Shown here one piece after another: positions 1 to 7,739 of a DNA stretch of 16,091 nt. This DNA is from CAVXAE01 sp044225565 (lineage in GTDB: Bacteria > Pseudomonadota > Gammaproteobacteria > Steroidobacterales > Steroidobacteraceae): assembly GCA_044225565.1 (NCBI GenBank), contig JBGAIL010000109.1, forward strand, positions 1-16,091, in the 5' to 3' direction. The notes under the pieces are model-generated. The model searched no databases, was not told the origin of the DNA, and was given only the letters and a program-made list of their open reading frames with translations. The translations under genes and the position numbers were made by a program. Position 1 is the stretch's first letter, and the number at the start of each line of letters is the position of its first letter.

Positions 1-898
1 AGGCGAGCGCGATAGCGGCATACAGCGTGACGCTCGCCGCGGATCTCAGCGTCGGACTCCGCAATGGATCGAGCACCGGCGGATGCAGATGAAGATCGGC
101 GATGGCCGTGATCGGGAAAGTGACTTTGAGGATCGGGGATGGCGGCACGTGGCGCGCGAGGAAGCCCGCCGTGTCGTTGCGCAGTGACTCGATCGAGGCG
201 CCGGGCTTCAGGCGCAGGTAAGTGAATCCGGGAGCGGCATTGTTGCCGGAGGCGAGGGGAGGCGGCAGAGCATCCGCCCTGCTCAGGGGCGAGAAGCTGG
301 CGCGGGCCGCAGCAACGATTCCGATATCGAGATGCGTGTTCGAGGGCAAGTCTTCAATGACGGCCGCCACGCTCATCACGTGCTCGCGGTCGATCTCGAG
401 CTGCTGACCGATCGGGTCGTCGCTCCCGAAATACTTCTGCGCCATGCTGCGGGTGAGCACCACGGCGTTCGAGCTATGCAGCGCGGACTCGGGGTTTCCC
501 GCAAGGGCGGGGACGGGCAGCACTTTGAAGAACTCGGGGTCCGCCCACCACAGCTCCTCGCTGTACTCGCGTTCGTCCCGTCTCAAGCTTGCGCGCTTCG
601 GCACCAGCCGGGCCACCGCCTCGATCTGTGGATAGTCCTGCCGCAGCCAGCCGGCGAGCTCTGCCGGGCTTGCCGCTACGACGAGCGGCCGGGCTCCATT
701 GAGCTCGATGATCTCGGAGACGAGATAAGTGCGTTCGTGCCCCGCGATCCAGCGGTCATAGCTCAGCTCGTCGCGCACGAACAACCCGATCAGAATGGAC
801 GCGGCAAATCCGAGCGCAAGTCCCGCGATATTGATCGACGCGTGAAGCTTGTTCCGCGTGAGGTTGCGAAGTGCGGCGGCGAGATAATTGCGTAGCAT
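1..898 (-). CDS. ABC transporter permease, FtsX/MacB type (3' end outside window)
   Basis: Membrane subunit of a MacB-like ABC export system. About 299 codons are read without a stop from ATG at 896-898 to the window edge. The N-terminus (MLRNYLAAALRNLTRNK) has the amphipathic, arginine-rich start usual for this family, followed by a transmembrane helix at about residues 22-42. A large periplasmic MacB_PCD-type domain follows to about residue 285, with the family-typical stretch VVLTRSMAQKYFGSDDPIGQ near residue 150. A second hydrophobic segment begins at the edge. Family members usually have about 400 or 800 residues, so a quarter or more is missing here. The gene starts 23 bases after the ATPase stop, in the same direction, as the third gene of the adaptor-ATPase-permease operon. 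The substrate cannot be told from sequence. Confidence 0.88.
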   Translation of the reverse strand, partial: MLRNYLAAALRNLTRNKLHASINIAGLALGFAASILIGLFVRDELSYDRWIAGHERTYLVSEIIELNGARPLVVAASPAELAGWLRQDYPQIEAVARLVPKRASLRRDEREYSEELWWADPEFFKVLPVPALAGNPESALHSSNAVVLTRSMAQKYFGSDDPIGQQLEIDREHVMSVAAVIEDLPSNTHLDIGIVAAARASFSPLSRADALPPPLASGNNAAPGFTYLRLKPGASIESLRNDTAGFLARHVPPSPILKVTFPITAIADLHLHPPVLDPLRSPTLRSAASVTLYAAIALA

Positions 899-921
899 GC
901 AGGCGCGCTCGAACGATCCTG

Positions 922-1602
922 CTACGCCGCCAGCAGCGTTTCGCTGACCACCCGCCCGTCGAGCAATTTGATCGTCCGCGCGGCCCGCGCCGCATGCGCC
1001 AGCGAATGCGTCACCATCACCACAGTCGTCCCGGCAGCGTTGATCTCCGCCAGCATGTCCATGACTGCCGCGCCATTTTCCGTGTCGAGGTTGCCCGTCG
1101 GCTCGTCCGCCAGGATCAGCTTGGGATTCGCGACTACGGCGCGCGCAATCGCGACGCGCTGCTGTTGCCCGCCCGAGAGCTGATGCGGCAGATGCTTCGC
1201 GCGGTGCGCGAGCCCCACGCGCTCCAACGCGGCGGCAATGCGCCGCTTGCGCTCACTCGAGGAGATGCCGCGATAGAGCAGCGAGACCTCGACGTTCTCC
1301 GCCACGTTGAGATCCTCGATCAGGTTGAAGCTCTGGAAGATGAATCCGACGCCGGTCCGCCGCAGCACCGTCAGCTTCTTCTCGGAGTGCTTCGAGACCT
1401 CTTCTCCATGGAACCAGTATTCCCCGCTCGTCGGGCTGTCGAGCAGCCCCAGGATGTTGAGCAGCGTGGATTTCCCGCAGCCCGAAGGACCCATCACCGC
1501 AACGAACTCGCCGGTGGCGATCTCGAGCGACACCTCGTTCAGCGCGAGCGTCTCGACATCGGTGGTGCGGTAGGCCTTGGATACTCTCTCGAATCTCAGC
1601 AT
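922..1602 (-). CDS. ABC transporter ATP-binding protein, MacB/LolD type
   Basis: Cytoplasmic ATPase that powers the FtsX-type permease encoded next to it. The 226-residue protein has a complete nucleotide-binding domain: Walker A GPSGCGKST (38-46), Q-loop Gln90, signature LSGGQQQR (142-149), Walker B LILADEP (162-168), D-loop NLD (171-173) and switch His199. Length and motifs fit the LolD/MacB branch, which works by mechanotransmission across the envelope rather than by classical transport. The start is well supported: a GGAG Shine-Dalgarno at 1610-1613 (minus strand) lies seven bases before the ATG and directly after the adaptor stop. Nothing looks degenerate. LolD itself is less likely, because the neighbours are an HlyD-type adaptor and a two-component system, not lolC/lolE. 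Confidence 0.94.
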   Translation of the reverse strand: MLRFERVSKAYRTTDVETLALNEVSLEIATGEFVAVMGPSGCGKSTLLNILGLLDSPTSGEYWFHGEEVSKHSEKKLTVLRRTGVGFIFQSFNLIEDLNVAENVEVSLLYRGISSSERKRRIAAALERVGLAHRAKHLPHQLSGGQQQRVAIARAVVANPKLILADEPTGNLDTENGAAVMDMLAEINAAGTTVVMVTHSLAHAARAARTIKLLDGRVVSETLLAA

Positions 1603-1613
1603 GGCAGCTCTCC

Positions 1614-2876
1614 TCAGTGCTTCAGCTCGATGCGGTCGATGCGCTCGAGGCCGCGATAATCGGAGACGACGACGCGCTCGCCGGCCTTCAGGCCCGCGAG
1701 CACCTCCACCTGCTCCGAGCTGCGACGGCCGATGCGGATGCGGCGGCGGCTCGCGGAATCCGGCTCCGGCCCGAGCACGAAGATCCAGTCGCCGCCCGTC
1801 TCTTCCAGAAAGGCGCCGGCGTCCAGCACGAGCGCGGGCCGGTCGTCGCCGAGATGCAGCTTGCCCTGCAGTGCCTGTCCGCCGAGCAGGCCGCGGGGCG
1901 GGGTCTCGAAGGCGAGATCGATCGTGAACCGGCCTTCCTTCACCTGGGGATACACTCGCGAGACCGTGAGGGCGACGGAGCGCTCGTCGAGCGTTACGTC
2001 GGCCCGCTGTCCGTCGCGCACGCGCGCCAGGTAGTACTCATCGATGTCGGCGCTGAGCTTGAACCCCGTGTCGAGCGTCACTTTCGCCAGCCGCTCGCCG
2101 CGGACGCAGTTCTGGCCCACCTTCAGGTCGATCTCCGTCAGCCGGCCGGAGGCCGGCGCGCGCACCACCAGGTCGTCCAGCTTGCCTCGCGTGAAGAGCA
2201 GGTCTTGCTGCAGCTTGTCGATCGAGCGCTGGATCTCCGGGAGCCGCCGCTCACGGAGCCTCGCGTGACGCGCGTTGCTGTCCGCGGCTGCTCCGCGCAG
2301 TTTGCGGTAATGCGCCAGCTCGTCGAGCACTTTCTCGCGCTCCTCCGCGGTGGTCACGCCTTTGTCGAAGTAGAAGCTCTGCCGCTCCGCCTGGCGCTGC
2401 AGCCGCACGAGGTTGTAGTCGATGTCCTCGAGCCGCTGCTCGCTCGCGGCGCGAGTCTCGTCCAGCGCCAGCTCGGAGTTGCGCAGGCCGTCGATCTGCT
2501 CGATCAGCGACAGCTCGTTGCGCATCACCTCGAACTGAAGGTCGGTGTTGCCGAACTCGACGAGCGGCTGACCCTCGGTCACCAGGTCCCCCGCCTGCAC
2601 CAGCACGCGCTCGACGCTTCCGCCTTCGCGCGTGTTCACGTAGATCACGTCTTTCGGCACCACCTGTCCTCGCAGGGGCACGAAGTCGCGGAACATTCCG
2701 CTTTCGACCTTGGCGATCGTTAGCCGCTCGGCGGGCAGACGCAGCGTGCGCTCGGCGCGTATGGAGCTGATGGCCAAGCCTATGGATGCGCACACCAACG
2801 CACCCACCACGGCGGCTCGCGTTGCCCGCCGTTGCCACCAGGGTCGCCGGATCGGCCGGTCCATTGCATGGGTCAT
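1614..2876 (-). CDS. HlyD/MacA-type periplasmic adaptor of the ABC efflux system
   Basis: Membrane-fusion protein expected to bridge the MacB-like ABC pair to an outer-membrane channel. It has 420 residues. An arginine-rich cytoplasmic start is followed by one membrane anchor at about 20-40 and a lipoyl/barrel-sandwich half at about 66-110 (GGSVERVLVQAGDLVTEGQP). A long charged helical hairpin spans about 112-240. The second lipoyl half is at about 245-275 (VRAPASGRLTEIDLKVGQ), then come beta-barrel and membrane-proximal domains with the usual ending around LKAGERVVVSDYRGLERID. The stop is just before the ATPase Shine-Dalgarno, so the genes are surely co-transcribed. No outer-membrane factor gene lies in the window. 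A second in-frame ATG at codon 5 is an alternative start, and neither has a clear Shine-Dalgarno sequence. Confidence 0.9.
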   Translation of the reverse strand: MTHAMDRPIRRPWWQRRATRAAVVGALVCASIGLAISSIRAERTLRLPAERLTIAKVESGMFRDFVPLRGQVVPKDVIYVNTREGGSVERVLVQAGDLVTEGQPLVEFGNTDLQFEVMRNELSLIEQIDGLRNSELALDETRAASEQRLEDIDYNLVRLQRQAERQSFYFDKGVTTAEEREKVLDELAHYRKLRGAAADSNARHARLRERRLPEIQRSIDKLQQDLLFTRGKLDDLVVRAPASGRLTEIDLKVGQNCVRGERLAKVTLDTGFKLSADIDEYYLARVRDGQRADVTLDERSVALTVSRVYPQVKEGRFTIDLAFETPPRGLLGGQALQGKLHLGDDRPALVLDAGAFLEETGGDWIFVLGPEPDSASRRRIRIGRRSSEQVEVLAGLKAGERVVVSDYRGLERIDRIELKH

Positions 2877-2908
2877 CGTCGTGAATGCCGTTGACTCGCC
2901 GCCGGGTC

Positions 2909-2937
2909 AGTGTAAGCCGGGCGCCGCCGGACAAAAA
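2909..2937 (-). promoter_or_regulatory. Possible promoter of the efflux operon
   Basis: On the minus strand TACACT (2909-2914; four of six matches to a sigma-70 -10 box) lies 17 bases downstream of TTTTTG (2932-2937), a weak -35 box. It would give a leader of about 25 bases before the adaptor ATG at 2876. The A/T-rich patch stands out in this G+C-rich spacer, but the -35 match is poor, so this is only a candidate. Confidence 0.28.
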
Positions 2938-3056
2938 TTCGCGCGACGTCAGGTGCTTGCGGATCGAGTCGCGCCGTCGGCGCGCATCGGGTGTCCGAAA
3001 TCGAACACTGCGACGCGCTATTGTGGATCTTCGGCGGGCGGGCATACGCTTCGCGC

Positions 3057-3635
3057 ATGAACGAGGGCGGCGCCATCTTGATCGTCGAGGACGACGCCGA
3101 CGTGCAGCGTGCGGCACGGCTCGCGCTGGTCCCGCACGTCGGGCGAATCGAGTCGCTGCCGGCTCCGGACGCACTCGAGGAAGCCTTGCGCAGGTGCGCG
3201 TTCGAAGCCGTGCTGCTGGACATGAACTTCGTCGCCGGGGCGCGCAGCGGCAGCGGTGGCCTGAATGCGCTGGCACGGATCCGCGCGATCGATCCGAACC
3301 TGTCGGTGGTTCTCATGACGGCCTATGGAGGCGTCTCTCTGGCGGTCGAGGCGCTCAAGCAGGGCGCTGCGGACTTCATCCTCAAGCCCTGGCACAACGA
3401 GAAGCTGGTGGCGGCCGTCGCCGCTGCGATGCAGGCCACGCGCCTGCGACGAGCCGGCGAGACCCTGGAGCTCGACGCTCTCGAGCGCAGCACGATAGAG
3501 AAGGCGCTGTCCCAATATCGGGGCAATGTCTCGCATGCGGCCGCGGCTCTGGGTCTCACCCGTCCGGCGCTGTATCGGCGCATGACCAAGCACGGCATCG
3601 CATCGTCTGCTTCCCGACCGGAGGACAATGCATGA
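3057..3635 (+). CDS. Response regulator, receiver plus Fis-type helix-turn-helix
   Basis: Two-component DNA-binding regulator of 192 residues. The receiver domain (about 6-125) shows the acidic pair Asp12/Asp13, the phospho-acceptor Asp55 (LLDMNF), Thr88 (LMTAYGG) and Lys110 (ILKPW). After a short linker comes a Fis/NtrC-type helix-turn-helix at about 141-181 (TIEKALSQYRGNVSHAAAAL, then TRPALYRRM). The AAA+ sigma-54 activation domain of NtrC relatives is absent, so it resembles the RegA/PrrA/ActR architecture and should not act as a sigma-54 activator. I chose ATG 3057 because the protein then starts right before the first receiver strand; an in-frame GTG at 2991 would add 22 residues unlike the family. 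Its stop overlaps the histidine kinase start (ATGA), and it is divergent from the ABC efflux operon, its likely target. Confidence 0.9.
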   Translation: MNEGGAILIVEDDADVQRAARLALVPHVGRIESLPAPDALEEALRRCAFEAVLLDMNFVAGARSGSGGLNALARIRAIDPNLSVVLMTAYGGVSLAVEALKQGAADFILKPWHNEKLVAAVAAAMQATRLRRAGETLELDALERSTIEKALSQYRGNVSHAAAALGLTRPALYRRMTKHGIASSASRPEDNA

Positions 3636-4957
3636 GCGCGAGCCTTTTCTCGCTGGGGATCGCCTTGCGAGCTGCGCTGCTCGCAGCGATCGCCTTCACG
3701 GTGATGCGGCTCCTGTCCGCCGGACAGCTCTATGCCACCGCCTGCGTGGCCGCCGCGATCGGCGTCCTGGTCGTGGTGGATCTGGCACGGCACATCGCCA
3801 GGGGCGATCGCATGCTCGCGAGATTCGTGGATGGCCTCGGCGCCGGAGATTTCGAGCGACCGGTCCACGGCCGGGGCCGCGCGGCCGGCTTTCGTCAGCT
3901 CGCAGCGGCGATCGATCGGGTGGCCGCCGCATCGATGGCGCGCCGGGCCGCGAGCCAGCGCAGCATGGATGACCTGCGCACGCTCATCGACAATCTCTCC
4001 GCCGCGCTGTTCATGGTCGATCGGGATGGAATCATCCAGATCGCGAACCGCGCCGGCCATCTGCTCGTCGCGGACCATGCGCATCGCCTGCAGGAATGCC
4101 CCACCATCGGCGCGGAGGCCGCTGGCCGATTGATCGACATGCCGCCGGGCCGGCGCGAGATCCTGCGGCTCCCAGGCGGTCAGCGCGTGCTGGCCTCCGT
4201 GGCATCGATCTCGACGGACGGGGCGGTCCGCCGGGTCGTTTCCCTGGAGAACGTCGACAGCGAGCTCGATGCCGTGGAGCTGAAGGCGTGGCAGGACCTG
4301 GTGCGCATCCTCTCTCACGAGATGATGAACTCGCTGACGCCCATCGTCTCGCTGGCTTCCAGCCTGCGCCCGCTCGTCGCGCAGGGCACGGCGGATGCCG
4401 GCGACGTGGATGCGGCCATCGAAGCCATCGCGCGGCGCAGCGCCGGCCTCATGAGCTTCGTCGAGCGTTATCGCAGGATGGCTGATCTTCCTGCGCCGAC
4501 CCTGCGGCCCATCGCCTGCAGAGAGCTGCTGGTGCGCATGGAACGCTTGATGAAGGCCACGACGACCGCTGCGCACATTGTGTTTGCCGCGCAGGTGCAG
4601 CCCGCGGACCTCGAGGTGCGGGCCGATCCGGAACTGCTCGAGCAGGCCTTGATCAATCTGCTCCACAACGCCATCGAGGCCGTGTCGTGTTGCGAGACGC
4701 CGGGCATCGAGCTGCGTTGCGAGCGGCGCGGCGACCGGGTCGCGATCGCGGTGGCCGACAACGGGCGGGGCTTCGATCCGCGCAGCCTGGATCGCATCTT
4801 CGTGCCCTTCTTCACGACCAAGCCGGAGGGGTCGGGCATCGGGCTGAGCCTCGCGAGGCAGATCGCGCTGGCCCATCGCGGCCAGATCGAGGCTCGTGCC
4901 AACCATCCCCGGGGAGCCGTCGTCACGCTGTTCCTGCCTTGTGCCCGCTCCGGATAG
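3632..4957 (+). CDS. Membrane sensor histidine kinase (NtrY-like)
   Basis: Sensor kinase partner of the preceding response regulator, 441 residues. Two transmembrane helices at about 8-28 and 33-53 leave almost no periplasmic loop. A HAMP-like linker (about 55-105) and a PAS-like domain (about 115-205, LFMVDRDGIIQIANRAG) follow. The dimerisation helix carries the phospho-acceptor His229 in the H-box SHEMMNSLTP. The ATPase domain has the N-box (Asn342, Asn346), G1 DNGRG (376-380), the F-box FVPFFTTK (390-397) and G2 GSGIGLSLA (400-408). The start at 3632 overlaps the regulator stop and has GGAGG (3620-3624) seven bases upstream. The lack of a real periplasmic domain suggests it senses a membrane or cytoplasmic signal, as expected for kinases that watch envelope stress or the exporter itself. 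That last point is inference. Confidence 0.9.
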   Translation: MSASLFSLGIALRAALLAAIAFTVMRLLSAGQLYATACVAAAIGVLVVVDLARHIARGDRMLARFVDGLGAGDFERPVHGRGRAAGFRQLAAAIDRVAAASMARRAASQRSMDDLRTLIDNLSAALFMVDRDGIIQIANRAGHLLVADHAHRLQECPTIGAEAAGRLIDMPPGRREILRLPGGQRVLASVASISTDGAVRRVVSLENVDSELDAVELKAWQDLVRILSHEMMNSLTPIVSLASSLRPLVAQGTADAGDVDAAIEAIARRSAGLMSFVERYRRMADLPAPTLRPIACRELLVRMERLMKATTTAAHIVFAAQVQPADLEVRADPELLEQALINLLHNAIEAVSCCETPGIELRCERRGDRVAIAVADNGRGFDPRSLDRIFVPFFTTKPEGSGIGLSLARQIALAHRGQIEARANHPRGAVVTLFLPCARSG

Positions 4958-4998
4958 GCCGCTGGAGACTTCGGCTCGCGAGTCCGACGGCCTCTATC
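4953..4998. terminator. Inverted repeat between convergent genes, possible two-way terminator
   Basis: AGGCCG (4956-4961) pairs with CGGCCT (4988-4993). GATA (4953-4956) and TATC (4995-4998) can lengthen the stem with a small bulge, and GACT/AGTC can pair inside the loop. The repeat contains the stop codons of both the histidine kinase (4955-4957) and the PP-loop ATPase (4994-4996), which face each other here. There is no T tract on either strand, so it is not a textbook intrinsic terminator. Confidence 0.42.
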
Positions 4999-5719
4999 TC
5001 AGCGTTGCGAAGCAGTAGCGGACTGCGCCCAGTTCCGGAGGTGCCACATAGGACTCTCGGCCGATGACCTCCACCGGCACCGGATGGAGGAACAGCGGGC
5101 CATCGTAGACGAAAGTATGGAACTCGCCGTTCTCGCCGCAGGCGTCCACGCCGGGCGGCAGGTCCGCCAGGAAGCGTTCGTCGTACTCGCGTCCGCAGAA
5201 CTCGTCGCTCAGGTGGCGCGAATCGGTGCAGACGACCAGGGAACGGAAGCCGAGCGAGAGCGATTCTCGCGCGAGCTCGCGGCGCTCCCGCTGCCACAAC
5301 GGCAGGCAGGGCTCGAGACCGGCAAGGCTGCACACGCGCTCTTCCCAATCACGGTGCGGCTGCAGGTCGATATCTCCGAAGATCGCGATCTGGTGCCCCG
5401 TCTCGCGCAACATGCGCAGCGCGCTCACGAACACCTGTTCGTATCCGGCCCAGTTTGCCGCCGGCGTCACCAGCTCGAGGCCGAGCGATCTCGCCTGCAG
5501 TTCCATGAGCCTGCGCGCGACGCCGTGCGAGCGGCTGCGCATGCCGGTCTCTTCGAACATCGTGAGCATCGTGGCAGGCTGCAGGCCCAGCCGCTTCGCA
5601 TGCCACAGCGCGAGCAGCGAATCCTTGCCGCCACTCGATGACCATACGGCGAGCGGAGGCTGCACGGCCGGCGCGGAGCCTGATCCGGTTCCATCAGGGC
5701 GCGCCGCCGTGGTCACCAT
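4994..5719 (-). CDS. PP-loop ATPase of the Dph6 / diphthine-ammonia ligase family
   Basis: A 241-residue member of the ATP-pyrophosphatase family related to eukaryotic and archaeal Dph6 (COG2102/ATP_bind_4). The PP-loop SGGKDS is at 29-34, and the family hallmark GENGEFHT is at 195-202, followed by FVYDGPLF. Dph6 adenylates a carboxylate and amidates it with ammonia to finish diphthamide on EF-2. Bacteria have no diphthamide, so the substrate here must differ and the family name should not be taken literally. The ATG lies five bases after the btuB stop and no promoter is apparent, so it should share the B12-riboswitch transcript. An in-frame ORF extends further upstream into btuB but has no family similarity there. 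Function unassigned; a link to corrinoid uptake or amidation is inference from context. Confidence 0.85.
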   Translation of the reverse strand: MVTTAARPDGTGSGSAPAVQPPLAVWSSSGGKDSLLALWHAKRLGLQPATMLTMFEETGMRSRSHGVARRLMELQARSLGLELVTPAANWAGYEQVFVSALRMLRETGHQIAIFGDIDLQPHRDWEERVCSLAGLEPCLPLWQRERRELARESLSLGFRSLVVCTDSRHLSDEFCGREYDERFLADLPPGVDACGENGEFHTFVYDGPLFLHPVPVEVIGRESYVAPPELGAVRYCFATLR

Positions 5720-5724
5720 GTCCG

Positions 5725-7623
5725 CTACCTGACTGCGCCGAAGCGGTAACGCAGCGTCACGCTGTAGTTGCGATCGTCCTGCAGATAGAACGCCGCGGTC
5801 TGGTAGTCGCGATCGAACAGGTTCGCCACTTTCGCCTGGATCTCGAACGCCTTGCCGATGGACTGCGTGGCCATGAGATCCACGGTGGCATAGCCGCCGA
5901 GCGGCCGCGTGTTGGCCAGGTCGTCGAAGCGCTTGCCCTGATAGCGCACGAGCGCTCCAACGGACAGCGTGGGCCACAGGTGATGCAGCTCGAGCGACGC
6001 GCTCTCCTTCGAGCGGCGCGGCAGCAAGGTATCGCCGCCGCTGCGGTTGACGGGATCGAGCCGGGTGATCTGTCCACGCGCGCGCCACTGGTCGTTGCGC
6101 CAGTCGCCGCTCAACTCGGCGCCGCGGATGCGCGACTCGTTGATGTTCACGATGGCGAAGCCCGAATCGAAGCCGATGAGCTGGTCGATGTCCGTCTGGA
6201 ACACGCTCAGCGACCAGTCGAGCCGCACCGGCGCCACGCGCCCCTTCAGCCCGAGCTCGAACGAGCGCGACTCTTCCGGTTTCAGATCCGGATTGCTGAA
6301 GCCGGGATAGTAGAGCTCGTTGAACGTGGGCGCGTGGAATGCGGTGCCCCAGCTCGCCGTGAGCTTCAGTCCATCGGCCAGCACGCGGCCCACGCCCAGG
6401 TTGCCGACCACGTGGTCGCCGAACTGCTCGTTGTCTTCATACCGGACGCCGGCCAGCGTGGACCACGCACCCAGTGAGCCGTGCAACTCGCCGAACACGC
6501 CGGTGGTGTTGCGCGAATCCTCGTCGTAAGGCGTGTCGCTCTCGATCTCGTCGCGTTGACGCTCGATGCCGGCGATGAGCCGCCACCGCTCGCTCAGCTT
6601 GCCATCCACCTGCACGCTCGCCGTGTTGCGGTTCGTGTCGATGCTGCCGGTGGCCGTGGTGCCAGTGCCATCGCGGAAGAAATAATCCTGATCGTCCTCG
6701 CTGCGGCCCACCGCGATGCGCGTGTGCCAGCCTGCGCCCAATGCGCCATCCACGCTCAGGGACAGCACCTTCTGCGTGAACTCGGTGAGATTGCCGCCGA
6801 AGATGGAGCCGTCGTACTCCGCGCGCCCATCGGCTATGAGCGAGGTGAGCTGGGCGTTCCAGTTGTCGTTGAGAGCATAGCCTGCGGCCAGCGAGCCCGA
6901 GCGGTTGCGGAAGCCGTCCGCATCGGGCTCGTCCACGAAGCAGGCCGCGGGTACGCTGGCTGCCGCGCCGTCGCAGGAGTTGAATCCATCGGTGTCGTAG
7001 TAGTCGGCGCCGAGGCTCACCCAGGCACGGTCGCCATGCGCTGCGAGATTGGCACCCAGGCTGCGCGCGTCGTGCGAGCCGCCGCCGACTTCGGCGCCGA
7101 AGGACACGCCGCCGTCGCGGGGCTGCTTGCGAGTAAAGATCTGGATGACGCCGCCGATCGCATCCGTTCCGTAGAGCGTGGAGCGTGGACCGCGCACGAT
7201 CTCGATGCGGTCGATCTCTTCCACCGGCAGCAGCTCGATGGCTGCCGTGCCGGCAGTTGCCGAAGCGACGCGCACGCCGTCCACCAGCACCAGCGTGTGA
7301 TCGCTTTCCGCGCCGCGGATGAAGATGGAGGAAAGCTTGCCCAGCCCGCCGTTGTTGCCGACGTCGATGCCGGCGACGCTGGACAACAGATCCTGCACCG
7401 AAGCCGGCTGGAGCGATTCGATCTCCTCGCGCGTGAACACCGTAGTGGACCACAGCGTGTCGTTCACGCTCTCCTCGACGCGCGAGGCGGTGACGACGAC
7501 CGCGGGATCGTCGGATGAAGCAGTTGGTGACGGTTCCGTCGCGGCGATGGCGGTTCCCGTCGTGCAGAGACAGGCCAGTACAGCGCCGCGGATCGCGCGG
7601 CGGCCGTGAATCGAGATCAGCAT
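5725..7623 (-). CDS. btuB: TonB-dependent vitamin B12 (corrinoid) outer-membrane receptor
   Basis: Outer-membrane gated porin for cobalamin, 632 residues. A signal peptide occupies about 1-28 (cleavage near AIA-ATE). A TonB box-like segment AVVVTAS (41-47) resembles the E. coli BtuB box. The plug domain lies at about 48-170 with the IFIRGAESDHTLVLVDGVRV and EIVRGPRSTLYGTDAIGGVI stretches. The rest is a beta-barrel containing the BtuB-like ASWGTAFHAPTFNELYYPGF region. The final strand reads YSVTLRYRF, but four residues (GAVR) follow the phenylalanine that normally ends such barrels. ATG 7623 is preferred over longer in-frame starts: GGAG lies six bases upstream and a signal peptide begins there. 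The cobalamin riboswitch upstream gives strong independent support for the substrate. Expression should fall when B12 is plentiful. Confidence 0.9.
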   Translation of the reverse strand: MLISIHGRRAIRGAVLACLCTTGTAIAATEPSPTASSDDPAVVVTASRVEESVNDTLWSTTVFTREEIESLQPASVQDLLSSVAGIDVGNNGGLGKLSSIFIRGAESDHTLVLVDGVRVASATAGTAAIELLPVEEIDRIEIVRGPRSTLYGTDAIGGVIQIFTRKQPRDGGVSFGAEVGGGSHDARSLGANLAAHGDRAWVSLGADYYDTDGFNSCDGAAASVPAACFVDEPDADGFRNRSGSLAAGYALNDNWNAQLTSLIADGRAEYDGSIFGGNLTEFTQKVLSLSVDGALGAGWHTRIAVGRSEDDQDYFFRDGTGTTATGSIDTNRNTASVQVDGKLSERWRLIAGIERQRDEIESDTPYDEDSRNTTGVFGELHGSLGAWSTLAGVRYEDNEQFGDHVVGNLGVGRVLADGLKLTASWGTAFHAPTFNELYYPGFSNPDLKPEESRSFELGLKGRVAPVRLDWSLSVFQTDIDQLIGFDSGFAIVNINESRIRGAELSGDWRNDQWRARGQITRLDPVNRSGGDTLLPRRSKESASLELHHLWPTLSVGALVRYQGKRFDDLANTRPLGGYATVDLMATQSIGKAFEIQAKVANLFDRDYQTAAFYLQDDRNYSVTLRYRFGAVR

Positions 7624-7629
7624 AGGTTT

Positions 7630-7674
7630 CTCCTTCTTCGCACTCACCCCGTGCGCAGGGTGTCGCGGAAGGAG
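7630..7674 (-). promoter_or_regulatory. Shine-Dalgarno-sequestering hairpin of the btuB leader
   Basis: On the minus strand CTCCTTC (7668-7674) is exactly complementary to GAAGGAG (7630-7636), the btuB ribosome-binding site. Inside, CACCC (7658-7662) pairs with GGGTG (7645-7649), and CGC/GCG can add three pairs between. Just upstream of the anti-Shine-Dalgarno strand, CGCCCGC can instead pair with GCGGGCG nearer the aptamer, which would free the ribosome site. This fits translational control by the cobalamin riboswitch. Pairings were found by eye, without energies. Confidence 0.68.
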
Positions 7675-7739
7675 CGGGCGCCGTGCGCGAAAGAGGCGAC
7701 GGCATGACCCGCATCGCCCGCCGCGACGCCATTGGCTCA

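Noticed and set aside
2991..3056. GTG start that would add 22 residues to the response regulator
   Set aside because: Receiver domains normally begin a few residues before the first strand, as with ATG 3057, and the extra residues resemble untranslated spacer. No ribosome site supports the GTG.
3323..4906. Long open minus-strand frame (527 codons) opposite the two-component genes
   Set aside because: It is the mirror of the kinase and regulator genes, rich in Arg/His/Asp/Gln as expected of a shadow, with no recognisable domain.
4994..6088. A 364-codon frame extending the PP-loop ATPase into btuB
   Set aside because: The extra 123 codons lie antisense-free but fully inside btuB in another frame and look like G+C-rich shadow coding; family similarity starts after ATG 5719.
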